DNA of 64,000 nucleotides, taken from positions 6,942,580 to 7,006,579 of the forward strand of contig PTFA01000024.1 of assembly GCA_003342895.1 (NCBI GenBank), read 5' to 3'. Position numbers and translations under genes: made by a program. Under the pieces are notes generated by a model, which had not been told where the DNA came from, searched no databases, and worked only from the letters and a program-made list of their open reading frames with translations. Within the stretch, counting starts at the first letter, position 1. The number at the start of each line of letters is the position of its first letter. The stretch comes from Casuarius casuarius. Taxonomy: Eukaryota > Chordata > Aves > Casuariiformes > Casuariidae. Shown one piece after another: positions 1-13,400 of this stretch.

Positions 1-779
1 GGATGAAAAATCCTGGATGAAGACATTCCCGATTCTCAGGCAGGCCAGATTTGCCAAAAAAGGTCTTTCCAGTACTATTAAAGGCCTTACCACTTTTTTA
101 ATGCAGTGGCATAGATCATCCCAATGCAAAATAGTGAGGTCAGGTTTTTGCATAAAATCTCCTGCAGTTTAGCTCCCCCACTACACTCTTCTTTATTACT
201 GTCACAAAAACCGTCCCATTTTCCCTACAGCATTTCCTTAAGGCAGTGAAAATCACCCCAGATGCATACCTCTGTGCTTATCAGAGGACCAGCCAGCTAC
301 CCATTGCCTGCAGGAGTAACACTGTGCAAATAACTAATATTTTGAGCAAATAGAGTGGTGGACTGAACAAAGTGGTTGTTTGACCTGAAACAAAATATTT
401 AACTTAATTTTGGGTATTTGAATATTTTTAAAGCATCATTGTTAGAAAAATTTTGAAACAAAATGTGGTTCTAAAGTGAAAAATTGAAACATTTTCACTT
501 TGAAAATGTCAAAGCATGGTGTTCCGGCTTCAAAGAAAAGATCTTTTTTCTCTCAGCTTGAGCTACTTGACAAACTAGACATGAATTAAGGAATCATTTT
601 GGATATTCAAAATCGTCTTTTTTGGCTGACCAAATCCCAACCCTAATATTTTACGTAAGCAAAGACAGCAGCATAAGCATGGTGACATTTGAGTGACACT
701 GCAAGCAGTCCTGCGTGTCCCTCAGATTTTGGGCCCAACTTTTTTGATGCCAGCAGTCATGTTTAAATGGCCTTTTTCT

Positions 780-900
780 ATTTAGTCTCATCAGGCAGAT
801 GAATGGATGTAAAGTAATGGCATTCTAATGTCAATTAATGTACATTGGCTGGAATTTGCTTAATGTCTACATTAATTAGATTAACTAGCCATTACCAGCA
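780..900. promoter_or_regulatory. TAAT-rich candidate conserved non-coding element
   Basis: This stretch has a dense series of TAAT/ATTA cores (for example tcaattaatgtac and acattaattagattaac) typical of homeodomain binding. Its mixed, non-repetitive character suggests a conserved element, but I cannot test conservation. Confidence 0.25.
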
Positions 901-3900
901 CTATGAAGCAGGAGCTCTTTCTTGTTCTTACTACATCTCAGTGGAAACCGCTAAAAGTAAATAGTTCTCAGCCTAAATCTTTTGTTTTCCTTTGCCAAGC
1001 ACACTTGTGTTGCTTCAGAGGAACAGAAAAGCCAAAGAAATGGTCCCAGACAGTTTATTGCTTGACAGCATCTTTGAATGCAACAGCCAACTGGCAGCTC
1101 CAGCGTTAGCTTGGGCAGCGGAAGCTTTTTGCACCCATTCACAGCACTGGCAATTTCCTCGAGATACCTCCAGCAGCACAAACTAATCATCTCCCTGGGC
1201 ACAAGATGTTTAGAAGATACAGTGCTGATCTCGCAACATCTAATGCGTCTGCTTGAACCCTTTCAGGAGAAAAGTCCAACTCTCAAGTAATTAACTTTTT
1301 GGAAGCCAGAGGAAGGCTCCTGAGGACATGTATTCTTAATGATTATTTCAATAATTAATTTGCTAAAATCTACTGTGAAATACAGAAGTCATGCTACTTC
1401 CAGGCATAAGCTCCTGTTAGTCGCATGTTTTTGGCTCGCAAAAGTCTGGTGTCAAAACTGTGCCTTCTGTAACTTATGTATTTCCTTAAAAGTTATTCCT
1501 CTTCTAAATTTTCAGAGGTGAAGACTTAAATGCATGTTTGGTTTTACACAGTTTGTGAAGTTTATCATTGAAACTGAGGGATCTAAAAGAACCCGTGTAA
1601 ATCTGTGGAGGCTGAGGTTGCGCAGAAATAAAAGATAGCCCAAAAACTTGGGTCTTAGGATTTAGAAAGTCCTCAGTTCAACTTTCCTCCTTTGTAGAGC
1701 TCCCATTTGACCAGTGACACATTATTGCAGCCGTGACATTGAAGGTATTGCCTGTGTCTTTTTGTGATACTGTTGTCTTTGAATGAAATGAAAACCATAA
1801 TAGATCTCTGCTGACAAGGGTGTTCTGAAAGTAGGTAAACAAAAATGTGTAAAATGCTCTGACACTAAAGTAGAGAGAAGTGCGCAAAAAACAAAGATGG
1901 GCAGATGCGCAGACTGGCAGTTTTGCTTGATTTCTACCAGTTGCCATCTACTACTGTAGCTACTCCTATTCGTTGTGTGAGTGTGGCAGGTGTGGAAATC
2001 GTTACAGCCCCACCGCAACAGGCAGCCAAGGTCTGAACAAGTACGTTGTTCACAGTGACCCTGGCATACATGCTTTGCTTCCTTCTGACATTAAGAACTG
2101 ATTTAATAGAGTTAAAATATAAAGATTGCACTGATTTTAGCTTTCAGCTTCCCTAGTGTGAGAGAAGCTCTTAGAGCTATTTCTTGGGAATTTTGTTCTT
2201 GGATCAGTTTGCAAGGATTTTTTTTCCTATTGATTTGAAAATATCTCCATGCCTCACTTGTTGCTTCCTCATAGCTGACATGATTTAAGTGTAAAGTTAC
2301 ATCTCATTTGGTGAATAATTTCAAATAGGAAATGAAAAATACACTCATTGATGCTATTCCAGATGTACATACTGCAGCTGTGAGACACAGATTGCACTTA
2401 GTCTTTTTGCTTCACAGTGAAGAAACTCCTTGTATTTCTTTGTCTTTTGGGGACAGAAATTTGACATCATCTTCTACTCATTACTCCTAAAGTGAGAAAA
2501 CCCCACTCTTTCCTTTGCAGGACACACAGGGAGTACAGAGTTGGCCCTAGCGAAGCTGGGTGGGACTTTGGAAATTTACTCAAATGGGACAAGACACTCA
2601 CCCAGTATGTTACAGTTAATTCTCCCAAGAATTTATAGCAGCTTCTCCTCCAAGTCTTTTGTGCAAACAGTCAAGGGGAGTTAATTACAAGCATACAGAC
2701 AGTGCACTTACATACACACATGGATACATATGTTCACAGCACACACATATATGCGCTTGTGCTTTGCACACTTGAAACCATGCTCAGCAGTACTGTGACA
2801 ATATCTGCTTCACTCTGTTAATGTTTCCATGATCACAGAATTAAAAGCTAATTTCTGAGAAGAGATTACTGCCTATTCCAATGATACCGCTGTTCTTCAA
2901 AAGCCCATTTTTGTGTCAGCTTCACAACTAGGACCTTGACGTGCCTTTGCAGCAGTCAGCCAAAACCATGCAGTTCGACTGACAAACAAGCTGCAGTGAG
3001 ACACAGTTAGGATTTTCTTTGGAGATGGTGGGTTTCTAAACCTTGACTGGGGTTAAGCAAAGATATTCATTAACCTCCATGGAGCCAGCTGCTTTGATTA
3101 TTAGCAATGAGTTTGTATGATGGATGGGCTAGCTGATCTGCTTCACCAACTTGTTCCTTTTGTTTTAGTGATATGTCAATATTTGCCATTATGGTAATCC
3201 TTGTCAGGACTAATGTTCATATGGAAGTCGCTGCTTTGATTAGAGCAGAAGCCGCATAGTTCTGTCTACACTAATCCATTTAATTGTAAATAATGTATTT
3301 TCATATCATTCTCTGGTCTTTTTTCCCTCACTCTCCCTCATTCCTGTCTCTTTCTCTGCTTTTTTTCATTAGGCACACACAGTGACAGTAATTCCTGTAT
3401 ACAGGAGAACTCTGGACACTCTATGTGTATCATATATGAGTGAAAATAAAGTGGCTCATAAGCCTGGTGCTGGTTCTCAGTACATGCATGAATCCTTAGG
3501 CTGCAGCCATTACTTTTGTAGCTCTAAGACCTACTAACAAATAGCTCACCCAAACTGTTTTTTCTTATTGATCCCGATCCTGGCACATCCTCCTCTTCCC
3601 ATTTCCACAGAAACGTAAAAATACCATTTTCCCTAGTTTCAGAGTCCAGTCCATAGCGACCCCATTTTAGAAAGCACAGTGGATCCTGATTCAGCAAACA
3701 TAGTTAGTCCCTGGGCAGACTTGAAACATGCATGAGCTCACTGAAGTCAGCTGGACTAGTCACATCCCGCAGGTGGGCGCGTAACTCAGTCTGCTGCCTT
3801 GGGCCACTGCAAGTGTATTTCACATCAGGCACTGAGTACAGCTGCGTAACCCTCTAAGGCAGGACCCTGCCAACCACCCCTGAAATTGAGGCGCCGCGTC

Positions 3901-4653
3901 ACGTAAGGGCAGAAATGCTGGCAGTTTCAGGAAAGTCCTGTAATATTCAGGTCATGTTTTGGAAAGTTATTTTCAAGTGCCGGTTGATAACTGTGTTCCA
4001 GAAGAAAATGTAGAAGTTATTCTTTCCTGCTTCAAAATGCTGTCCGCCAGTGATCCTGGAAACACGGTTAACTAGAGCAGATAACATCAAGATTGAAATT
4101 AATTCGAATTCTCTCCTTCTGCTTTGATCCATTTCATTAATATATCCCAGGTGCAGCATTGAATGCAGTTGAAAGACATTTTTTCAAAGACAAAATGCAC
4201 TCCTTCCTGCAATTATACGGAGTGCTTTTTGACTAAAGTAAAGAAGTGGGAAGCAAGGTCTCTTGCCACAGTACCCTTGCTCTATTTATGCATAGTATTT
4301 ACTCAATTGTCATTCGCGTTTTTAGAGAGGCATTCCTCCCATGCTTATTTTATAACATTGCTTCAGTACTACAATGCTAGAGTGCGACAGATGCTAGATT
4401 GCTATAGTCTTAGACACTGTGTACCAGTGATATGAGGGCACCATGGAACATAAGTATTTACTGTTATAGTCAGGCTATAATCTGAAGCCCATTTATTTCC
4501 CTGAAATGGGAAATTTCTGGTAGAAAATCTTCAGAAAGTTTTCTGTGCTTGAATTGCTGACAAGCATGGAAAAAGGGGATAAATTTGCACTTGTTTAAGA
4601 ATTATCAAAAACTTGCTAGGATGGCATACAGGCAGCTTGTTTAGTGGATTTAT

Positions 4654-4750
4654 ATATGTGTATGTGTGTATATAAATATATACATAAACACGCATAGCAT
4701 TAAAATGTGTGTGTATATATAAAATATATCTATATATCTATATTGATATA
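4654..4750. repeat. Imperfect TA/TG microsatellite
   Basis: Segments such as tatatgtgtatgtgtgtata and gtgtgtatatataaaatata alternate over about 100 bp. Confidence 0.8.
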
Positions 4751-6379
4751 GGTATCAACATCCAGTCCGCTCTCTAGTTCTTAAAAAGACCTAACAGGCA
4801 TTTCAGAGGTTCATCTGAAGTAGGATATTTTAAACTCAGGCACAAAATGACCAGGCTTAATTTTCATACTCAACAGACACACCAAATTGGGACTTAAAAT
4901 GGGAGCCACGGTCCAGCTGAGGATGACCCACTTCTCTCTCGATAAGAAAGAAGCAGGTCAAGTGCGTGAGAGGTGCCAAGTGCTGCAAGTAAAACAGCCA
5001 CCAAGAAGTGATGTCCTGCATGAAATCACCCTGATGCTGGCTCTGTCCAAAGCGGTTTTCAGACTCTCAGACCCGCAGAACAGTAGAGGCAGGCTGGCTG
5101 GAGGCCCGCTGGTCCCCAGTGACCGAAGCCCTGGGGCTTTTGCTCTTTCATTGGCAAGAAAAAAAGCTTAGGAGAGCTACTCAATGGGGATTTCATTTTC
5201 CAAAGACCTACCTCTCCCCACTCCCCCAAAGACGGCAATGTTTCTGGAGTGTATTTCAACCTTTTAGGATACGCTCACATACAGACACGTGCATGCACAC
5301 ACTAAGACAAAGTGGTCCTCTGACGCTTATAAATTTGGTATTAGGCATATAGGAAAAGGTCATGAACTATCTAGAGATTGTAAATTAGAACAAAAACTAT
5401 GTATGAAAGTGCCAGCATGTTACTCGAAAGGGCTCATCAAAACGATCTAGAAATGGCTGTTCCTTTGCTAGTAAGTTAGAGTATTTATCTCAGGCAAACA
5501 AATGGCATGGAAGGAGCAGACACAGTGGAAAGTAAACCTGAAATCACACAGAATCCCAAATACCATCTTTATAACAGAGAGACAGAGATGCAAATCTGGC
5601 AGTTCCCTGCAATACTCCTTCTTAAGCCAACAGAAGTTAAAGGAGTATTAGCTTAGCCTTGGAAACATTTCTTTGAAATCAGCACTCTCAAATCAGTACT
5701 ATGTATTTAATTTATTAACTAATGTGGGAATCATTATACTCAATAAACCTGAGGGATCCTAATGTATCCTGTTAATTACTTTTTTCAGGTAAGATGAAAA
5801 GCACTTAACAAGGAGTCTTTCAACAATTCACCAGGTGTCAGTTGCAAAAAGAGGAGGCAGGGCATGTAATGTCTGAAAACAAGCTCTATTTCTCTATCTC
5901 CTCTGCTCAGCAACTTATATATATGGAAGCCTCAAACTGAGCCTCTTGCAGAGATTTAGGCACTAGGGGAACCACTCAGGTACCTAAGAATAGGCGCCTA
6001 ATGCCACCTCAGATGGCTGTGGGAATCTTGCCTGGCTTCCGGCTCCCGTCCCAGAAGGAAGTAGATCTGCCAGAGGGGCCCTGCTGCACCTGATAAGCTG
6101 CTGCAACACTGGCAGTGCAGCAGAAAGCTGGACTCTGTTGTTGTCCCAGGTGTCACAAGACCAAAGCCCATTTTGCCCTACATGCATAAAAACCCTTCCA
6201 GTTTATGAGCCGTCACCATCAAGACATTTTTTTGTTTGTTTTATTGCTGGTAATAGGGCCAAATTTCATAGATTTGCTTTTACATGTTGTATATAAATGG
6301 TCATCACTAGAATTCTTTACAATCGTTTAGTCTCACTTCTTGTGTAAGGTAGGTCAGATCTTCCTTGAACCGCACTATT

Positions 6380-7300
6380 CATCTCAACTCTATTTTAACT
6401 TATCAACAACCAGGAATCTACCACAGCCTTTCATAGGTTCTTTCAATAGTCTCAGTAACATTCAATGCTCCAATTTTCCACATCTTTTGGAACATTAGTT
6501 TGCCCAGTTCTAGCTTCCAGGCATTGAGTTGTATATATTTCTCCAAAAGACTGAACACATCACACGTCTGTTCCTTGTGCAGACAGCCTTAGAGGTTTGG
6601 TAGCATGTCAATCCTTAACCTTCCTTTTGGTCCACTGAATCAATGACAATCCTCAAGCCCTTTCCACAAAACATGTTTCTCCTGTCTGATCACACTACCT
6701 CCGATCCTTTCTATGCCTGGACATGGCGGTCCAGGAATAATGTCATGGGAGCCCAGCACAACGGCTGCACCTTCTGTCTACGGCAGCTGCTAAATCCCTT
6801 CCCAACTCACAGACTACCACCGAACCATCCCCTGTCTGTGGGCACTGGCTGAATTCCCTGAGTCTTGACTCTATGTCACCAAATTTGCTCTATTAAATAC
6901 ATTTGTTTGGAAGGGTCCATTTACCAGGTGATAGAGATGACTCTCTCAGTGATTTGTCTTCCACATTATTTAGTTCTCCCCAATATTTGTGTCATCTGCT
7001 GTCTCTACTGGTAAAGATTTTCATTTTTCTTTCAGGTCATTAATAAATTGTATAGCCAGTTTTTAATCCAATTAATGTGGGCCATGTTGATTTTGTATTG
7101 TTCTAATTTCTTAATCAAAATGTCATGTGGTATCAGACCAAATGGTTTACAGAAGTCTAAGTACATTACATTAACACTATTACCTTTAGCAGTCAAACCT
7201 GTAACCCCAGCAGGAAAGATATCAAGCTGGCTTAATATGTATTTTTTTAAATAAGCTTATGTTGATTGTACTGCAGATCCTTACCCCTCTGGATATCCAC
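6380..7300 (-). mobile_element. Decayed CR1-type LINE fragment with reverse transcriptase remnant
   Basis: Read on the minus strand, 7035-7180 encodes an uninterrupted segment containing MYLDFCKPFG, then HDILIKKLEQYKINMAHI and NWIKNWL. This matches the CR1 reverse-transcriptase motif A region, usually YLDF.KAFD. The catalytic Asp of motif A is replaced by Gly here, and I see no complete element around it. The part left of about 6650 resembles old CR1-derived antisense sequence more weakly, and the boundaries are approximate. The copy is inactive. CR1 LINEs are the main retrotransposons of birds, crocodilians and turtles. Confidence 0.75.
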
Positions 7301-9995
7301 GCTACTGATTTGCACGTATATAAATGACCCTGAATAAAATAATCGATTTTTTTGCTAGCATACAAAAGGAAAACTGAGAAAAATGTATTTCCTGAAGATA
7401 TCACTCCACCCAGAGCACATGCCTCTTCCCCACATTAGTTGCTCTATTACATAAGGTTTTAAGAAGCGTATTTCTAATGGACTGCAACTCAGCCCGAAGG
7501 GACTTGGGGGTGGGGAGAGGAGGGGAGGTAAGACAAAGGGGCCTGTAGGTAGAATAGCTGGACATCTATGTGCTAGTATTTGTATTTATAAATTACAGTG
7601 CTGTAATTTCAATATTAGAGACCTTTTAAAAGTAAATCAGATCTGGAATTCAATCCTTTCTTTATAAACAGAAGATAGACTAGATAGATTTTCTGCTATC
7701 TGGATAGATTTGGAAGCCAATTTTTACACACTCCTAAAGAAGGTAGCTGTGGCAGGGTAACTTTGGTACATTGTAGGGCTGCAGGACACTCTCACCACAA
7801 CAAGAGAATATTTTCATAGCAACGTGAAGCTAGAGCATATCTACTGCCAAGGAACTATCACTTATTTATAATCAAGGGAAGTTAAGGGTTTGTATTCTCT
7901 ATGCAGTCTTTCCTGAAGGAATCATATTAAGAACGTAACACTTACAAACAAGGACACATTTAAGACATTCATTATAAGCTGTGAATAGTATTCATTTTCA
8001 TGATAATTCCACTTGCCTACACAGTGTTCTTAAATGTGAAAAAAAGCCATGGGATTAGGCCAAATATTGTCATGGTAACAGAAAGAAAGGGAAATCATTC
8101 TAAAAGGGTTTCCAATAAGCAAGAGCAGCTAGCATTCAGTAAGTAGCCTTCAATAGAAGTTGACATCTGTTATTCATTTGTTGTTTCTAGGTTTGAAGAA
8201 AAGCAGGATAATTGGAAATAGTACAGTGTTCTGGGAACATATTGAGTGAAAGGGCTCTTAGTGCTTTTTAAATATTGGTCTATTTATCCTTAAAAACATT
8301 TAGCATGTACCTTCTTTGTCCATTTATAAATTGGACAAGCTAGTTGGAAGGTTGTCTAGACTCAATTATGTTCAAGCAATGGAAGATCAAAGCAAGCCTC
8401 ATGCTTTTAATAAGGGGAACTACCATTTCAGCTGAGCATGAAACACCTATTTTTGGAAACTGAGGAGACGGGAATGAATAAACTGCCTAAAGTTATGTGT
8501 TTACCTCAAATTTGCATTGGATTGGGGCACATATTGTAAGAAACAAGCGTCACTACTGGTACACTTCATGTTCTTTGTTCAAGCACACCATCGAGTTCAA
8601 TGTAAGACAGTCCTTGAGGGTCTGCTCATAAGACTAAAGCAGATCAAAATCCAGTTGTGAGACACAAAGAAAGACAAATTCAAATAAAAATAAAGCATGT
8701 ACTTAACACTGAGGGTGGTTACCAATGAAACGAATTATCATCGAATTTTCCCTTATGTGGAATTTTTAAGGCACACTTGGCAACATTTCTAAAAGGTTTG
8801 ATAAAAGGTTGATCATGAGCCATTGGGCATGCTGTGGGAATCATCAGAGACGTTGTTTGATCACCTAGACGGGACAAAACACCAAAGAAAGCCCTCCTGT
8901 CCTTCAGACCTATGAAACCATGAGACATTCATACATCAGCTTGCTGGGGAAGTGCTTGATCTGAGACACAGCTTTTGCAGTAGGAGCTTGCAAGTGAGCT
9001 TACGGTTAAAAACCTGGGGATCTGGCAGAAGTGAAGGAAAGACAGACAGTAACGATTTCATTTATCCTGAATATTATTTCATCGTCTGTTCATAACAATG
9101 AAGAGAAAATAAATGAGGAGAGAATAGTATAAGCCTAAAGAGTTACCTAATGCTACCTAAATCAGAAGTCTGGGAGGATACTGCTGTACAAAGCATTTAT
9201 TGACATACTCTTATAGTAGTACAATCTAGCTAAATTTTGTACACTTTTGGATATATTAAAAGTATTCCAGAGCTTTCAAGGGAATTGAAAATACTTCTGC
9301 TAAGCGAGAGCAATTAATGAGCACTTCAATAATGGCTGTGCAATTTGATATTTTAATAATTCGATGTTAGAATGATCCTTTCTCTCCTTAGGGCTAGATA
9401 CCGTACAAACAAGACTCCGGGACAGATTTGTAAAAACTACTTAAGTGCCCACAGAAGCACCCAGGCACCCAGTGGAGTTGTCAGAAAGGCCTTTAGCACC
9501 TACCAGAGTTGTTAATTTGCTAATTATCTTGACATTATGGCCAGAAGTCCCTGCTGCAAAGAACCTAAAATCAGTACTGACTAAATGAACTTTAGTTACT
9601 TTGGTTCTTTTCATAGCTTGCAAACAGTCATAAATTTGTCTGGAAAAATGAAAACATTCCTTACCGTCTCACAAATTAGTGTCACTAAATTAGCTCTGAA
9701 GACAAGCAATAAAAAGTGCCAATCATTGTATATAACTACCTGACTAAACATCTATTATTAATCCTTGTTCATCCTTTCTGCACAATGTGCAGGGGTCTCA
9801 GAGGTCCAAGGTCAATAAATATTTCAACACAAAAATCTGCTCTGTCATATGATAAAGTGACGGATCAGTAAACCAAATTGGTATTTTTTTCATCTAGCTG
9901 GCTCCGCTAGTAAAATCAACAAGTCCCTACGACAGCTTACAAGCCAGACAACGTGTGCCTGCAAAATAACTCCAACAGCTCTCTCTATATGGGAA

Positions 9996-10026
9996 TGTGT
10001 GTGTATATAGATGTACACACACACAC
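9996..10026. repeat. TG/CA inverted repeat
   Basis: tgtgtgtgta (9996-10005) is exactly complementary to tacacacaca (10014-10023), with an 8-nt loop, so a small hairpin is possible. Confidence 0.7.
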
Positions 10027-10384
10027 CTGTACTCACACCACCCCTTGAGAAACCCCCAAAGCAAGGAATTAAATGTGCAGTGGTCATAGCAATAAGATGC
10101 AAGCATAGAAAGGTCGTGGAGCTCTGCTTTAATGTTAGAGGTGTTTTTTTCAACACCTGTTCAGAGGAAAAGGTCTCTGATTCAGGGCTGCAAAATGCTG
10201 CTTGCCCCGAAGCTCTGATCATCTCTGCAACCTGCTCAAATGGCACATTGCACCCTGTATTAAACACATTTTAGGATCAGTACTAGAGGTGTCATTTCCC
10301 TCCACTTGCTAGTAATTTTTCTTAAGATGGCAACAGCACAAAAAAGAAGAAAGAGCCATGAATAAATATCTTTCCGTTAAGGTT

Positions 10385-10411
10385 AAAACAAAAAAAAAAA
10401 TAAAAAAAAAA
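10385..10411. repeat. A-rich low-complexity tract
   Basis: Long A runs interrupted by single C and T bases. Confidence 0.85.
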
Positions 10412-13400
10412 CAGCATCAAGAAAAATTCAATACATAGACCATTCCCAAGACTATTTGAACTAAAAGATGACTGCGGCATGGCCCCAGTTTCACCTGCAA
10501 TGCGCTACTCATGTTCTTTTTTTTCCATCTCCAGACTGGCAAAAATACGTCTATAAATTATTGTTAACATCCACTCTCCCAGTCCCACTCATTCAGGCAA
10601 CCTCTGGGACAACACTAAGATGGCCAATAACTATAGATAATGTGCTAGATGCAATTTCCAAGTTGACAGCAGAGTGTTGGAGCACTCTTCCAAAAAGGGC
10701 CAAGGTTTCAAAGGGATTTCATTTCAGGCTGTGCTTGGTGTATGCAATTATATGCAGACATCAGCTTATGGATACATCGCCCCCTGATTTCAGTATTCAA
10801 TTTTGCAATAATGCATGGAGATATCTTTGACCTAGTCTCCAAATGAATTGTGCATGACACAGGTCGCATTTTTGCTTTCCTTCTCCCAAGGCCAGGCTGC
10901 CCGAGTGTGTAATTTATGCTGTCCCCACAACTTCTCTGGCGAGTGGTGATTGAACGCTCTCTCCAGAGGTTCCATGCAACTCAGCTCAGACGCACAGTCC
11001 CGCAGGTCTGCAGAGGAGCGTGCAGATTAGCTCTACCTAAACAGGCTTCATAGCATCTGGAAAATCCTTAACATTAGGACAGCTTGGGCGCAGTCAAGTC
11101 TTATATATGTACACAAGCAGCAAGAGCAATAAAAGAAAAATCATATAAAAGTGATTGAGTATGAGGGGCATTGTATGTAGAGACAGAGGCAACATTTTGA
11201 AAATATAGCTCCTGCTTATTCTTGTAACTATTTGGCACAGAAAGGCCAACTTTAATTTTCTTTTTCTCTTCATTTTTGATTTTGACTTATTTCTCTGTCA
11301 GTTTTAGGTCTTGTTGCCTTCTTCAGTGTTTGCCTGCATAGCAACTTCATATACTGGGAAGCATGCTATCAAACAACTATTATCCCTAATGCAGGGCCAA
11401 CCCTGAGGAAATTTTGTTCTCACTGATCTGCCTTCAGGGCTGTTAGGGCTCTTCTGTCTCGGCTGATATCAGCTATATGTCCACACAATGCATTCAACCT
11501 GCACAGCTAAGGAAAGGTGGGAATTGCATTTGAATGGTGTAGTCTCCCTGGGGATGCACGGGCCAGAGCCTGCCTATGGGAACTGTCCATCCAGCCCTGC
11601 TTCCTTGGAGGAACTGCTGCAGCCAGCCCGTTCCTGCCTCAGCTCGCATTGCCTGCTGCAGGAGCAAGCCAGTTACCTGTGGGAGTCAGAAATGGGCATG
11701 GGAAAAGAGGAGGGATCTTTTCCACTACTGTCACTGCTGCTCACGGCTGCTGATGGTGGGTTTGCTGGGGAAAGGCAGGGCTGGAGTTCAGAGTTCAGAG
11801 AGCAAAAGCCACTGGTGTTACAATAGTCTTTATCACTATATTGAAAAGATTAGCAATTACCAGCTTTAATACATAGCCAGGGGTAATCACCTTATGCTGC
11901 TGGCTGTGGAAATCACCTTGGATAGTTAGAGATTATATAATAGGGCTGGAAATGAAATAAGAAGCTGATTTATTCTCATTGTCCATTACTGCAATTCAGT
12001 ACAATTTATTTAAGGCCACTATCTCTCACTCTAAGGGAAAATGCAAACATTAATCTTCATAGACTGTATCTTGGATACCAGTGGTCTGGATAATTAGTTT
12101 GTTACTCTCTGTGTGTTTGCAGTCTTTTCATGTTCAGCAAGAAGGATAGGAGTCTAATCCGCCGCGGTGTGCATATGGGCTTGTGTACACATCCCATCAT
12201 TTAAGCACACAGAAGATAGTTATTACCTACAAATCAGTGATGCCCTGGGTTTTCTTTTAAAGCTGGATATTACTTCTTTTGAGCAGGAGTTATATTCCCA
12301 CGTATATTCTCAGCTGTCTTACAGAAACCTCATTTCACTTTCTAGGGGTGACCAGAAATCTCTGCAGCAGGGGTAACATGGAGTTGAGCACAGGCCGTGG
12401 CCTGAGTATTTACCTCGATTCTAGGACAGATTTTGATGCCCATATTTATCAGTAAGTCCATAGCTTACCAGTCCCATGCTACCATTTCTGGGGTATTTCA
12501 AGATGCAGCTGCATCTTGACTACCGTGTCCATGTCCCACGCACCGTGATCCCAAAGTCCCAACCATTGCCTTATAAAGACACACAGCTTCAGTGTTCCAC
12601 TAGGACACAGCAAGGAGAAGTGCATCCTGCTGTGTATGGGGCTAGAGCTGAGATAAGCAGCACCAGTGGCTAAACATTCACAGGCAGTGAAGTAAGCAAA
12701 AATCATTAACTTTTGATTTCCTCTTGAGACTATGAAAATATCTGTCCTCCTGAGTAATACTGGCACAGGGTCAACCTATGTGACTTCTCCCGTTGTTGAA
12801 GACAAAGCTAAGGGAAGAGGCCGGATCCTACAGTACCGAGTCGGACAAAAAAACATTCATGATGCCAGGACCGGTGAGACTAGAGGAAGTCAAATATCTT
12901 CAGATTTTTGGATAGTGAAATCTGACTTCTTTTACACAGTTCCTCCTTGATCACATTAGGGCTAGGAGTAGAGACAGTTGTTTTTGCTATGCTGGAAGTG
13001 GCATAACGGGAAGGGGAAGACAAGCGACTCAGGGACAGAAGCTGTTTAGATAGGGTGAGGACTCCAGCATCTTAATGAAGTTTTATGCTAATTCCTGCTT
13101 TCCCAGATAATCACCAGATGACTGTATGACTTTTCAAGAGTGTCATACAGCAACAGTGAGCAAAATTTAAAACAAATTAAAGAGAAAATTAAATGTAGAG
13201 AGTGGTTGAGTGTATTAGTTAATGGCACATTTGCAGAACAGCTCCTTACATGCATCATAAAGAGCTATACCCTGGAAAAAAAAAAGTTCTTCAGTGATGA
13301 AGTTCGTATCAAAAACAAATCGAGCTGATTAACGTACCTGATACGCACCAGGAGCAGGCCCTTGACAGCCAAATGAAGGCTGACTCTACCTTGCTTCCTA

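Larger units (their letters stand above)
1..6379. other. Intergenic sequence, no gene seen
   Basis: AT-rich single-copy-looking DNA downstream of NTRK2. Short open frames on both strands match nothing I know and lack splice or codon support. Apart from the TAAT-rich element near 0.8 kb and the microsatellite near 4.7 kb I can name nothing. The segment 3.15-3.30 kb looks complex and non-repetitive and could be a conserved element. Confidence 0.6.
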
